A DNA stretch of 64,000 nucleotides from positions 1-64,000 of the forward strand of contig DAOOIV010000016.1 of assembly GCA_035384605.1 (NCBI GenBank), written 5' to 3'. Source of the DNA: Phycisphaerae bacterium (GTDB taxonomy: Bacteria > Planctomycetota > Phycisphaerae > UBA1845 > PWPN01). Both the position numbers and the translations under genes were made by a program. Positions 43,847-52,444 of the stretch are shown here, piece by piece (positions within the stretch are counted from its first letter, which is position 1; each line of letters opens with the position of its first letter). The notes beneath the pieces are model-generated. The model was not told where the DNA came from and did no database searches. It saw only the letters and a program-made list of their open reading frames with translations.

Positions 43847-46300
43847 TCACGGAATGACCTTTTCGCCCGTCAAAGACGGCACCAGCTCGATACTCCCCGA
43901 ACGACCGTCCCACGCAACAGGTTTGCCGTTCACCCTGACGGCCTTGAGCCCGGGCACGGGTGGGACATGAAGAAGAACCTTCTGGGGCGGCCGGCGGAAA
44001 GATGCCCGGTATGTCACTTCGAGCATCTTGCCTTCCCGGTTGATCCGGGCCTTCACCGTGACCGGCCCGAACGCCGTCGGCATCTTCTCGAATCGCGTCT
44101 CGCGGTCGGTCCGTAGCCATGCCCGCGGCATGATCCGCAGCAAGTGCAGCGCTTCCGGTTCGATCTGGTCGTCGATGATCGCCAGGCGTGATAAATAGAT
44201 GGCCAGCGGTGCCGAGAACACGTTGCCGGTGATCCCGCCCCGGCTTTCGCAGGACACGAACGTCTCACGCGAGACCGACCCCGCATAAAGGCTGTACATG
44301 CCTTCCAGAAACTGATACCGCTCGTTCATCGCGTGCGAGTGGAACACGTTCCAACTGTAGCACGGCTCCCAACTCGACATCTCGTGACGCAGGCCGGGCA
44401 TCTGTTCATATAACGGTTCCTCTCGGAGCATCGCCAGTTGCGGACCCTCTCGAAACCAGGCGATCGCTTCCCGTGCCAGCTCGTCGCGGGCATCCACAAA
44501 TCCCGAAAACACAAGGAACAGCGGACCGGTATCTAGGTAGAACGGGTGTCGCGGATCGACTTCAGTCGCACCCCCCAACGCGGCAGGGACCATCCGGTGT
44601 GTTTTGCCCTTGCAATCCGTCCACGTGGGCATCTCGGCCGCTTTGGCTCGCAGAGCCGCGACAAAAGTCCGTTGATAGTCGCGAGCCTCGGCGGCGAATT
44701 CCTCTGTACGCGGATGCCCCGCTAACCGCAGCACCTTGACCGCCGACGTCAGACCCTTGTACATCCACCCGTCATTCCATAGGCCCTGGATCTGTGTCTG
44801 CATGTCGGTGGCCACCGCCGGGGGCATGACGCCGGGCACCCCTTTGTGCCCCTGCATGCGCCGGGCATCCTTGATGAAGTCGCACGCCTTCTCGATGGCC
44901 GGCAGCCAGCGGCGGGTGAACTCCTCATCGCCGGTCATCAGCGAATGCTCGGCAACACTGTACAGAATGGCCCCGTGGTCGCTCAGCCAGTCGATCGCCG
45001 ACAGGCCCGTCGAGGCGCTCAGATAGCCCGGGTGCTTCTCAAAAAGATCTCCGGGCGGTTTGAATTGGCCCTGGCCCACTCGAAACTGCTCCAGGTGCGC
45101 TGCAACACTGTCGTGATAACCCATCGCATCCAGCAGCATCGTGCACGCCATCGCTCCGGGCGTCGGCCACAGATACGTGTATTCGAGAGAACCGCTCAGG
45201 AAGGTTGGCAGCCCGTTGGACGGATTGATCTCCGAAATCATTTCTGCCAGCCGGATGCTGTGCTTGATGGTGTTGTTGACCAGCGCTTCCGGCGTGTCCA
45301 CCACGGCGGCAGTGGCTGGGACGATCGCCCAGAAAGCATCCGCCTCCGCCAAGGCCCCCTCAAGGCCAAGCATCAACTCGGCGTCGAAGACCTCACGCTC
45401 CGTCGGCAACATCGGAACGAGTACGTCAACGTGATTGCCGGGCTTGACCTCCATGGTCAGCGCAATCAGCGAGTCCTTCTCCGTAGGCTTGCCGGGCGTG
45501 AAATTGATCTCGACCGGCCGGCCTCTCGCAACACCAAGCCGGACCTTGCCCCCCTCTTCCAACAGACGCCATCCGTCACCCGCCGGCTCGGCGGTGAGCC
45601 TCCGCGGGTAGGCCGACCGGTCGAGGTGAAACTGGATGTTGTTCATGTAGGTCATGCCCGCCGAGATATGCGGTGCGTTAAGCTTGATAAGGAAGGTGTG
45701 GTTCTTCTCCGCCGGTACGCCCGGGCAGATGCTCGCGATCGACAATCGTACCCACGCGAAGATCGGCTCAGTGCCGCTGGTCAGCCGCTTCCCTCCGGGC
45801 ACGTGGCCGAACACCTCCTGGCGCAGCGACAGGCCGTGCTGAGTCCATTCACTCCGTACGATCGGCGCTGCATGTGCCTCGTTCCAGCACTGGCGGACCA
45901 TGGTGTCGTCCCGGTGAATGTAGCCATAGTTGCGCCACTTGCCGTCGTAGGAGGGCTCAAAGGCCAGTTGCACGCCCTGGTTCTTCCATTTCTGTGTTCG
46001 AGGGTTCATGTCCGGCTGAGCGAGGATCGTGCCATTGAACAGCACGTTGAAACGGAAGGCGTGGTCCTTCCAGCCGACCGGAGTCCAGATGTCCCGCAGA
46101 TCCGGCCACCACGCGCAGGCAATGTCGGCGTTAGGCTCACAGGCCCCCCGTCTGGCAACCTCCGCTTCCCGCCAGGCTCGATCGACATCGAGGCCGTTCG
46201 GCCCGGTGGTGCAGCCGATGGTAATGGTAAGGACCGGCAGAACGACAAGACATGAACTCAATCGGCCGACCGACGCGCCTGCCGGGTGGATGGTAAACAT
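43847..46300 (-). CDS. Alpha/alpha-barrel glycosidase-like lipoprotein
   Basis: The 817-residue protein has a lipobox TITIGC (Cys30), a beta-rich amino half and then an (alpha/alpha)6-type region. This region has GSLEYTYLWPTPGAMACTMLLDAMGYHD, STGLSAIDWLSDHGAILYSVAEHSLMTGDEEFTRRWLPAIEKACDFI, and LWNDGWMYKGLTSAVKVLRLAG. The layout resembles glycosidases of the GH15/GH65/GH78 type. The late WEPCYSWNVFHSHAMNERYQFLEGMYSLYAG stretch is also typical. Catalytic acids cannot be assigned by eye. The ATG at 46300 has GGAG seven bases upstream; the ATG at 46306 is too close to it. Confidence 0.75.
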   Translation of the reverse strand: MFTIHPAGASVGRLSSCLVVLPVLTITIGCTTGPNGLDVDRAWREAEVARRGACEPNADIACAWWPDLRDIWTPVGWKDHAFRFNVLFNGTILAQPDMNPRTQKWKNQGVQLAFEPSYDGKWRNYGYIHRDDTMVRQCWNEAHAAPIVRSEWTQHGLSLRQEVFGHVPGGKRLTSGTEPIFAWVRLSIASICPGVPAEKNHTFLIKLNAPHISAGMTYMNNIQFHLDRSAYPRRLTAEPAGDGWRLLEEGGKVRLGVARGRPVEINFTPGKPTEKDSLIALTMEVKPGNHVDVLVPMLPTEREVFDAELMLGLEGALAEADAFWAIVPATAAVVDTPEALVNNTIKHSIRLAEMISEINPSNGLPTFLSGSLEYTYLWPTPGAMACTMLLDAMGYHDSVAAHLEQFRVGQGQFKPPGDLFEKHPGYLSASTGLSAIDWLSDHGAILYSVAEHSLMTGDEEFTRRWLPAIEKACDFIKDARRMQGHKGVPGVMPPAVATDMQTQIQGLWNDGWMYKGLTSAVKVLRLAGHPRTEEFAAEARDYQRTFVAALRAKAAEMPTWTDCKGKTHRMVPAALGGATEVDPRHPFYLDTGPLFLVFSGFVDARDELAREAIAWFREGPQLAMLREEPLYEQMPGLRHEMSSWEPCYSWNVFHSHAMNERYQFLEGMYSLYAGSVSRETFVSCESRGGITGNVFSAPLAIYLSRLAIIDDQIEPEALHLLRIMPRAWLRTDRETRFEKMPTAFGPVTVKARINREGKMLEVTYRASFRRPPQKVLLHVPPVPGLKAVRVNGKPVAWDGRSGSIELVPSLTGEKVIP

Positions 46301-46372
46301 GGTCATTCTCCTCGTCTGGGACTTCTCGAACGTGACCGGGTACCGCGCGAGCACGCATGCCAATGCCCAACT

Positions 46373-46378
46373 CTTATA
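46373..46378 (-). promoter_or_regulatory. Possible -10 box (TATAAG) for the glycosidase-like gene
   Basis: TATAAG on the minus strand lies about 72 bases before the ATG at 46300, preceded by GC-rich sequence. No -35 is seen. Weak support. Confidence 0.25.
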
Positions 46379-46524
46379 CGCCGCGCCCTGAAGATGTCCA
46401 GTTGGCGCCCCAGGCACGGCGATTCGCCATACCATGTTCTCAAGTATTGCATAGCCTTGTCTTCGAATAGCTCGCGGTGCCGCTACGAGCTTCCAGGGCT
46501 GTTCGGCGGGCCGACTCTGGAGGA

Positions 46525-48765
46525 TTACTGAACGCCAGGCCGGTCGGTCGCTGGGGCGTCTTTGGTAACGGCAAGTGGCTGGAGGCCGACCACTGCCTCG
46601 ACCTGTTCGCCGATGCGGGCCAGCTCTCCCATAACCCTGACGTAAAGTGCAAAAAGATTGTCCAGGCAGGCACTGACGGCCGCGCCCGTACCGGTCAGGT
46701 CGTTGACGGACGGGACGATACCGATGGCATACTGCGCGACAGAGACCGGACCACCTGCGTGCTCATACGGATATGGAACCTCTTTGGTCGCTTCTCGCAA
46801 CTCCGCCAACGCCCGGTTCTGAGTCTCCAGCAATCTCAAGGTCTGGGCGATCAGCGCATCTTCCTCGTACCCGCGGCTGATCGCGTCTTCCATTGCCCGA
46901 AGCGAGTTCTGGTTGAGCCGCAGGCTCGTCAGAAGATACTCGGCTCGATACAGGCCGGCCGTCACGTCGAGCAGTTGCTCGCTCTTGGCCCGCAAAGCGC
47001 CCGCGTTCTCTAATCGAGCGGCCACCCGGTCACACTTGAGCAAGGCCAAAGCGGCTTCCAGTCGAACCGCAAAGACGGCCTCGATCTTCAGCAGACGTTC
47101 CTCGACTCCCTGCCGATCGCGCTCAGCCCGGCGACCAACTTCATGTGCCTGCAAGGGGTCAGCTTTCTTGAGTCCAATCATCTCCGGATCGACGCGGAAC
47201 CCGGCCTTGAGCAGGCACTCTGCCTGACGGGCGTTGCTGATGGTCTGGTCAAGTTCACGTAACCGACCGTATTCCTTGCGGATCGTATGCTGCGAACGTT
47301 CGAGAGCGCAGCGAGCGCGTTTGAGCCGCTCCAGGCACTCCCTTGGAGGCAGGTCGAAGACTGGAGAGAATCGGTCGATGCGGAACGGCCGTGTCACAAA
47401 ATCCAGCGTGGTCCAGAACCGCCGGGCAGCCTCCAGCGTCTCGTCCAGGAGCCTGCGCTTCTGATCCACGTCGCTTCTTGGAAGAAGGTGTTCGCGGCGG
47501 ACCTCCGGGCCGATGAGGCCCTGATAGAACGTAAAGGTCACCTCACGACAGAGGGCATCGAAATCCACAAACAGCACCGACGCGGGCTCCGCCAGATGGA
47601 AGATTCCAGGCTCGTTTTCACTGCGTGTTCGTTGGATGCGTATGCGGTCGGAGGGATGTGTCGCGAGCATGTACGTTCTGGATTCGGAAATGCCTTTCTC
47701 GATCTCCTGCCGGGCCTCCGGTGACAAACGTTCGGCCTCGGCCACAATCAGCGCGGGCAAGTCTTCCGGCAAGCGATGTTCCTGCCAACAATGAGCGATG
47801 AACGCAAACGCCGTCTGGCTGGCCTTCGCCAGAGCGTGCAGCCTCTTGAGGCTCGACTCGGAGCACTCGCTTCCACAGATGCGTGCCCAGTACCGATCGG
47901 CGTCGTACTCCATCTGTCGAAGGAGACTGCAGCTCATAGCATAAGCGACGATCATCAGCAGCCACAGGATTCGTCTGGTCAGCCAGACGAACAGCCTTGC
48001 GACGAGGAAGAAGAGGCTGAACCATCCCTGTTCCTGTGAGAGAGCGATCAACCGATCGTCCCAGGTGTCTCGCTGGTAGACGACGCGGGCGAACCACCCG
48101 TTGACGCAACCGATGATGTACGTCAAACGCATGCCCGTGCCCTGACTGAAGTGGCCTAATTCATGGGCCAGAACGCCCGCGAACTCGCGAAGCGACAGGC
48201 CGGCCACCAGCGGGGCACCGATCCGCAACACCAGATCGCGTCCGAGAAAGCTGAGAAAACCTCGCCGGAAGAAAGCGGCGGCATTGATGTCGCAATCGAC
48301 GTCGATACGTCGCGGAACCGGCGCCCGGACAACCTCACACAGCTTCTCTACAAAGGCAAATAAGATAGGTTCGTTCTCGCGTACGAATGAGAGCCGCCGC
48401 TCGCTGCGGGCCGGCCGGGCAAACAACGGCTTGACCATGAACAGCAGGAGAATCATCCCGATCAGGATCGGACCAAAGTACGCTGCCAGCCTCAGCAGCA
48501 TGATCACGAACACGGTTCGTCTGTGCACAGCAGAAGGCAGGCTCAGAACATCGATATTGTGGATGATGTGGTAGTAGATCCCGTAGCCCGTCAACGCGAT
48601 GAAGCCGAGATAAACCAGGGGCAGGAGCAGAATAACCGTCGCGACGATCAACAAGCCCAACAGATAGAACGGAGATTTCCAGACGCGCGGGATGGAACCG
48701 TCGAATGCCGCGAGCAGTCTCTCGGTCAGGGCTTGTCGCTGCTGGGCGGTGGTATCCGGAGGCAT
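46525..48765 (-). CDS. M48-type membrane zinc protease with helical tail
   Basis: The 746-residue protein has two to three amino-terminal membrane helices (FYLLGLLIVATVILLLPLVYLGFIALTGYG and RLAAYFGPILIGMILLLFMV). The metalloprotease core has the zinc site HELGH near residue 200, a following membrane helix pair (WFSLFFLVARLFVWL, ILWLLMIVAYAM), and EYDADRYWARICG as the likely third ligand. This matches M48/HtpX-like peptidases. The C-terminal 350 residues are alpha-helical and coiled-coil-like, without a known domain. ATG 48765 begins the sequence that looks conserved; the frame to 48846 is longer but unlikely. Confidence 0.9.
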   Translation of the reverse strand: MPPDTTAQQRQALTERLLAAFDGSIPRVWKSPFYLLGLLIVATVILLLPLVYLGFIALTGYGIYYHIIHNIDVLSLPSAVHRRTVFVIMLLRLAAYFGPILIGMILLLFMVKPLFARPARSERRLSFVRENEPILFAFVEKLCEVVRAPVPRRIDVDCDINAAAFFRRGFLSFLGRDLVLRIGAPLVAGLSLREFAGVLAHELGHFSQGTGMRLTYIIGCVNGWFARVVYQRDTWDDRLIALSQEQGWFSLFFLVARLFVWLTRRILWLLMIVAYAMSCSLLRQMEYDADRYWARICGSECSESSLKRLHALAKASQTAFAFIAHCWQEHRLPEDLPALIVAEAERLSPEARQEIEKGISESRTYMLATHPSDRIRIQRTRSENEPGIFHLAEPASVLFVDFDALCREVTFTFYQGLIGPEVRREHLLPRSDVDQKRRLLDETLEAARRFWTTLDFVTRPFRIDRFSPVFDLPPRECLERLKRARCALERSQHTIRKEYGRLRELDQTISNARQAECLLKAGFRVDPEMIGLKKADPLQAHEVGRRAERDRQGVEERLLKIEAVFAVRLEAALALLKCDRVAARLENAGALRAKSEQLLDVTAGLYRAEYLLTSLRLNQNSLRAMEDAISRGYEEDALIAQTLRLLETQNRALAELREATKEVPYPYEHAGGPVSVAQYAIGIVPSVNDLTGTGAAVSACLDNLFALYVRVMGELARIGEQVEAVVGLQPLAVTKDAPATDRPGVQ

Positions 48766-49062
48766 CGACTCACACCTGTTGCGGCAATCGATGGAAAACG
48801 ATACTCTTGCGGAGCCTGCGACGGCGGCCGCCACGACCGCCGACACGCCGCAAGTCTATTCTCAACGGGGCTCTTGAGCCACGTTTCCTGGGAGGATGGC
48901 ACAAACCACAAAAACGGCGCGAACCGGTGGTCGGCGGGAACGTAAATACGACATGCCCGGCAGGCGGAATGCGAGGCCGGCATCGCATTGGCGAGGCAGG
49001 CGCGGTCCGGTAGTGATACCCGGCTCGGGCCGGTCCCTCTTATCCTTTTCGGAGGACGAAAT
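48766..49062. other. Divergent spacer before the paired membrane proteins
   Basis: No gene is supported. The last 12 bases hold the GGAGG ribosome site of the downstream gene. No clear -10 or word array was found. Confidence 0.45.
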
Positions 49063-49917
49063 ATGTTGTCGGCGTTCAAGCAGCTCGACGAGCTGTTGCG
49101 CGGTCGTATTACATCACCAGGACGTCTGGCGGAAGGAAAGGTGGAGCTGTCCCTCAGGCGTTTCGTGCCGCTGGCCGTTGGTCTGGGGGCGAGCTACGGT
49201 TTCTTCATGGGCTGGTACGCCCTGTCTATCTACTGGGGCGGAACCAGCCCCGAGCCGCAAAGGTGCTGGCAGCTCCTCGCAAGCATGGTCAAGCTTCCGG
49301 CCTTGTTTCTGCTGACGTTGATGGTCACTTTTCCATCGTTGTACGTGTTCAATGCCATGGTGGGCTGCCGCTTGAGCTTCACGGCCACTCTGCGCCTGCT
49401 CGTCGGAGCGATTGCGGTCAACGTGGCCGTGGCTGCTTCATTGGGGCCTATTCTCGGGTTTTTCACCGTCAGTACGACCAGCTACCCGTTCATGGTTCTG
49501 CTCAACGTCGCATTTCTGGCGGTGGCCGGCTGCGTGGCCTTGGCTTTCCTGCTGAATACGCTCCAACGGCTGGCATATCCGGTCGTCCCGCCACCCGCGC
49601 CAACATCACCGCCTCCGCCTGACGCCCCCACCGATATGGGTCGGTCGTCACTGGCAGAGTTCTCAACCGCCCCTCCGAGAGAACTCGGCCCGCTGGACCC
49701 ACAACCCTCGCCGATGCCCGACTACGCGATAGGACAGGCTAAGACGATCTTCCGGATCTGGCTGCTGATCTACTGCCTGGTGGGAGCCCAGATGGGCTGG
49801 GTGCTGCGACCCTTCATCGGCAACCCCAACATGCCCTTCAGTTGGTTCAGGCCGAGGTCAGGCAATTTCTTCCAAGCGGTGTTCCATCAGATTCAAGCGT
49901 TGCTGGGGTTGAATTGA
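49063..49917 (+). CDS. Membrane protein A of a tandem paralogous pair
   Basis: The 284-residue protein has five or six hydrophobic helices (FVPLAVGLGASYGFFMGWYAL, LPALFLLTLMVTFPSLYVFNAM, LLVGAIAVNVAVAASLGPILGFF, FMVLLNVAFLAVAGCVALAFLL, WLLIYCLVGAQMGWVL). A Pro-rich loop sits in the middle, and a last segment reads QMGWVLRPFIGNPNMPFSWFR. The final motif recurs in the next gene. No family name is recognised with certainty. The ATG at 49063 has GGAGG seven bases upstream. Confidence 0.82.
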   Translation: MLSAFKQLDELLRGRITSPGRLAEGKVELSLRRFVPLAVGLGASYGFFMGWYALSIYWGGTSPEPQRCWQLLASMVKLPALFLLTLMVTFPSLYVFNAMVGCRLSFTATLRLLVGAIAVNVAVAASLGPILGFFTVSTTSYPFMVLLNVAFLAVAGCVALAFLLNTLQRLAYPVVPPPAPTSPPPPDAPTDMGRSSLAEFSTAPPRELGPLDPQPSPMPDYAIGQAKTIFRIWLLIYCLVGAQMGWVLRPFIGNPNMPFSWFRPRSGNFFQAVFHQIQALLGLN

Positions 49918-49935
49918 GTCCGGGCGTCTGTAACG

Positions 49936-50598
49936 ATGCGAACCGCGCTGGCACATGCCGATCTCTTCCTGCGAGGCAGCGGACCGTTCCTGCCGGAGCA
50001 GGCTGCCTCACGGCCGGGGTGGTGGCTCCCGCTGATGGTAGTCGCTTTCTCGCCGATCTACGGCGCGTTCATGGGCAGTTTCGATCTCGGCTCGGCTGAA
50101 CGGCTGCTCATAATAGCTTACAGCGGCGCCAAGGTACCATTGCTGCTGTTCGCGACGACCGCACTGTGCCTGCCCGGATTCTTCGTGCTCAACACCGTGC
50201 TCGGCTTGCGGGACGACTTCCGCGAGGCCGTGCAGGCCGTTCTCGCCGGCCAGGCCGGGCTGAGCATCGCCCTGGCCTCGCTCGCCCCATTGACGCGGTT
50301 CTGGTACTTCTCGTGCGGCAGCTACCGGGCAGCGCTGCTGTTCAACGCCGCCATGTTCACGGTCGCGACCGCGGCGGGTCAAATCATCATGCTGCGTTAC
50401 TACCGACCACTGGTCCGCCGGAATCGCCGCCACCGGCTGATGCTCATGGTCTGGGTCGGCCTCTACGCCTTCGTGGGGATGCAGATGGGCTGGATGCTCC
50501 GACCCTTCATCGGCGATCCCAAAGCACCCGTCGCCTTCTTCCGCCAGGAGCCGTTCAGCAACGCCTACGTGGTGATCGCGAGACTGATCTTCCGTTGA
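49936..50598 (+). CDS. Membrane protein B of a tandem paralogous pair
   Basis: The 220-residue protein has the same helix order as its neighbour without the proline-rich loop: WWLPLMVVAFSPIYGAFMGSF, KVPLLLFATTALCLPGFFVLNTVLGL, AVLAGQAGLSIALASLAPL and VWVGLYAFVGMQMGW. It ends QMGWMLRPFIGDPKAPVAFFR, nearly the same motif as the first protein. The 18-bp gap suggests cotranscription. The two may form a heteromeric membrane complex; function is unknown. Confidence 0.82.
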   Translation: MRTALAHADLFLRGSGPFLPEQAASRPGWWLPLMVVAFSPIYGAFMGSFDLGSAERLLIIAYSGAKVPLLLFATTALCLPGFFVLNTVLGLRDDFREAVQAVLAGQAGLSIALASLAPLTRFWYFSCGSYRAALLFNAAMFTVATAAGQIIMLRYYRPLVRRNRRHRLMLMVWVGLYAFVGMQMGWMLRPFIGDPKAPVAFFRQEPFSNAYVVIARLIFR

Positions 50599-50835
50599 AG
50601 CGTTCGGTTAACGAACGCTCTGACCGGCACGCAGGCCGCCCGAGGGATGACCCCGAGGACGGCTGTTCGCAGGGAGCGCGTGATTGCCGTTCCAAACAGG
50701 ACCGCATAAACGGCGAACCGGCCAAGGACAATGGCAAAAGCAAACTACTTGGACACAGGACCGACCAGAACCCGCCAACCTTGACTTGAACCCCCCGCAG
50801 GATATACTCACGATAATCCCGCGGGGAAACCCGAA
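50599..50835. other. Spacer before tRNA-Asp
   Basis: No gene or clear promoter was identified. Open frames here are short and unsupported. Confidence 0.45.
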
Positions 50836-50909
50836 GGGGCCGTAGCTCAATTGGCTAGAGCATCGGACTGTCGATCCGAAGGTTGCGGGTTCGAGCCCCG
50901 TCGGCCTCG
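50836..50909 (+). tRNA. tRNA-Asp (anticodon GTC)
   Basis: The cloverleaf is complete. The acceptor stem GGGGCCG pairs with CGGCCTC, the D arm is GCTC/GAGC, and the anticodon stem TCGGA/TCCGA holds the loop CTGTCGA with GTC at 50870-50872. A five-base variable loop and the T arm GCGGG-TTCGAGC-CCCGT follow. The discriminator base is G. CCA is not encoded. Confidence 0.97.
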
Positions 50910-50916
50910 ATGATGT

Positions 50917-50952
50917 AAACCTCCGTAGGTGAGCGACTTACGGAGGTTTTTT
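50917..50952 (+). terminator. Rho-independent terminator of tRNA-Asp
   Basis: The 11-bp stem AAACCTCCGTA / TACGGAGGTTT has an 11-base loop and ends in a run of six T. It lies eight bases after the tRNA. Confidence 0.92.
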
Positions 50953-51150
50953 GTTGCTCTCAGACAGGATCCTCCTTCGATTGAACCATCAGATTCCGGC
51001 TGAATCAACCGTCAGATATCGCCCTCTAACGTGCCATCGAGGATGCCTGACGGTCAGTTGCTCAAAATGGCTGTCTGGTCTTTGGGGCAAACCGCTGGTT
51101 AACAAGGGGAATGTGTTAGTGTCGCTAAACAGTCTGGAGCAGCACAGGGG

Positions 51151-51357
51151 CATTTCCAGAACATTGGGGCACGGGGCCCCCTCTACGACATCTTCGCGGG
51201 CCTCATCCATACTTGCCGGCTCAACGATGTCGATCCCTTCGACTACCTGACTGAACTGCAACGCCACGCCGAAGACCTCGCCGCCCAACCCGAAAACTGG
51301 ATGCCCTGGAACTACCGCAAGACAATCCAGGAGACCGACGCCGACATCCCTGGCTGA
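51151..51357 (+). pseudogene. IS66-type transposase C-terminal remnant
   Basis: The frame encodes IFAGLIHTCRLNDVDPFDYL, then TELQRHAEDLAAQPENWMPWNYR and a stop. IS66 transposases end with this type of SLIHTC-LNGVNPFDYL-RHAEEL-PWNYR sequence. The rest of the transposase, including its DDE core, is missing, and the frame is open for only about 65 codons. No terminal inverted repeats were found, so the element is dead. Confidence 0.85.
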
Positions 51358-51408
51358 TCCCTCGTCACTCCGTCCCGCCCCGGGCACGCCGTCCAAGATT
51401 ACCCATGC

Positions 51409-51693
51409 TTGCGGCAAGGACACGACGTATCCCACAACCCGCACGACAACTACTGGTGCCTCGAACCCGAGCGGACCATCGACTTCATGCAAACGGTGAA
51501 CAAACCCTGGATCCCCTACAAGATCCTGGCGGCCGGGGCGATCGAGCCCGAGGCTGGTTTCCGGTACGCGTTTCAGAACGAGGCCGACTTCGCCTGCGTC
51601 GGCATGTTCGATTTCCAGGTGGTTCAGGACGTCAATATCCTCGTCGGCCTGTGGCCGGACGCGCAGAAAAGGAAACGTCCCTGGCTGGCATAG
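51409..51693 (+). pseudogene. C-terminal fragment of a larger enzyme-like gene
   Basis: The frame reads NPHDNYWCLEPERTIDFMQ, then VNKPWIPYKILAAGAI, FRYAFQNEADFACVGMFDFQV and a stop. I recognise this from the end of larger, often secreted planctomycete proteins of unknown role, which have an ADF-CVGMFDFQV ending. The upstream part is absent and the IS66 remnant lies just before. It is best treated as a truncated gene; the intact family should be checked. Confidence 0.6.
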
Positions 51694-51714
51694 CAGACGG
51701 CTCGGCCGAGTGCA

Positions 51715-52278
51715 TCAGGGGCCCTGCAAGAACCGCCGCACGCCCTCGCGCATCGCCTTGACTCGCTCGGCGGTCATCTCCGCCGGGATCTCGCGGTAGA
51801 TGTCCGTGATGTCACCGGCGCGATCGCGGAGCCGCTCGCAGAACTGCCGGGCGGTCAGGCGATCGCCCTGCAAGAGCTCCAGTCGTTTGCACCACCGCTC
51901 GTCGATCAACAGGTTCCATTCCTGCTTGCGGGACGGGGCCTGCGGTCGATAGGACGTATCGATGACGTCGTCGCACACGCCGCCCACGTTGTGCTTGCAC
52001 GGCCCGCAAATGTCATCCGCTCCCAGCTCCATGACCAGCATGACGTCACGGTTACTCAGGATTCTCTCGGCGACCGTGTGAACAGCGTGGCCGTACGGAT
52101 GCGGCTTGAATTCTTCTCCACGCCCATACGACGTAATGATGTCGACGAAATGATGCGGCTTGATACGAATCGCTTCCGGATCTTCCGCGCTGCGGCGGCT
52201 CGGGTCGAGGCAACTCCGGGTGCCGGAGCCACACCCCCAGAAGAGTACGGGCAGCAAAAGCAGGCTTGGACGAATCAT
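51715..52278 (-). CDS. Lipoprotein with a DxICxPC-GGVC motif (DUF1284-like)
   Basis: The 187-residue protein has a lipobox VLFWGC (Cys16). It then has KPHHFVDIITSYGRG and GADDICGPCKHNVGGVCDDVID, where the DDICxPCxxNxGGxCxD cluster recalls the cysteine-rich centre of DUF1284 proteins. The cysteines could bind metal. The C terminus is helical and charged. It faces the broken gene at 51409 and may be part of older, undisturbed DNA. Function unknown. Confidence 0.72.
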   Translation of the reverse strand: MIRPSLLLLPVLFWGCGSGTRSCLDPSRRSAEDPEAIRIKPHHFVDIITSYGRGEEFKPHPYGHAVHTVAERILSNRDVMLVMELGADDICGPCKHNVGGVCDDVIDTSYRPQAPSRKQEWNLLIDERWCKRLELLQGDRLTARQFCERLRDRAGDITDIYREIPAEMTAERVKAMREGVRRFLQGP

Positions 52279-52444
52279 GGACCGTGATCCTCCTGACGAT
52301 GACGTCTATTCGTGCGCCGGTTACCGTGTCACTCGGGGGCACAACAAACATAGACGCTCGCGCCGACATCTTCAATGCCGGACGACCCCGCCTGATTCAA
52401 CCACGCCGATGATGCCAAGAAGGCCCGCGGACCGCGTCGTTTGA

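Noticed and set aside
50951..51250. 99-codon plus-strand frame after the tRNA terminator
   Set aside because: Its end overlaps the IS66 remnant in another frame and it shows no domain.
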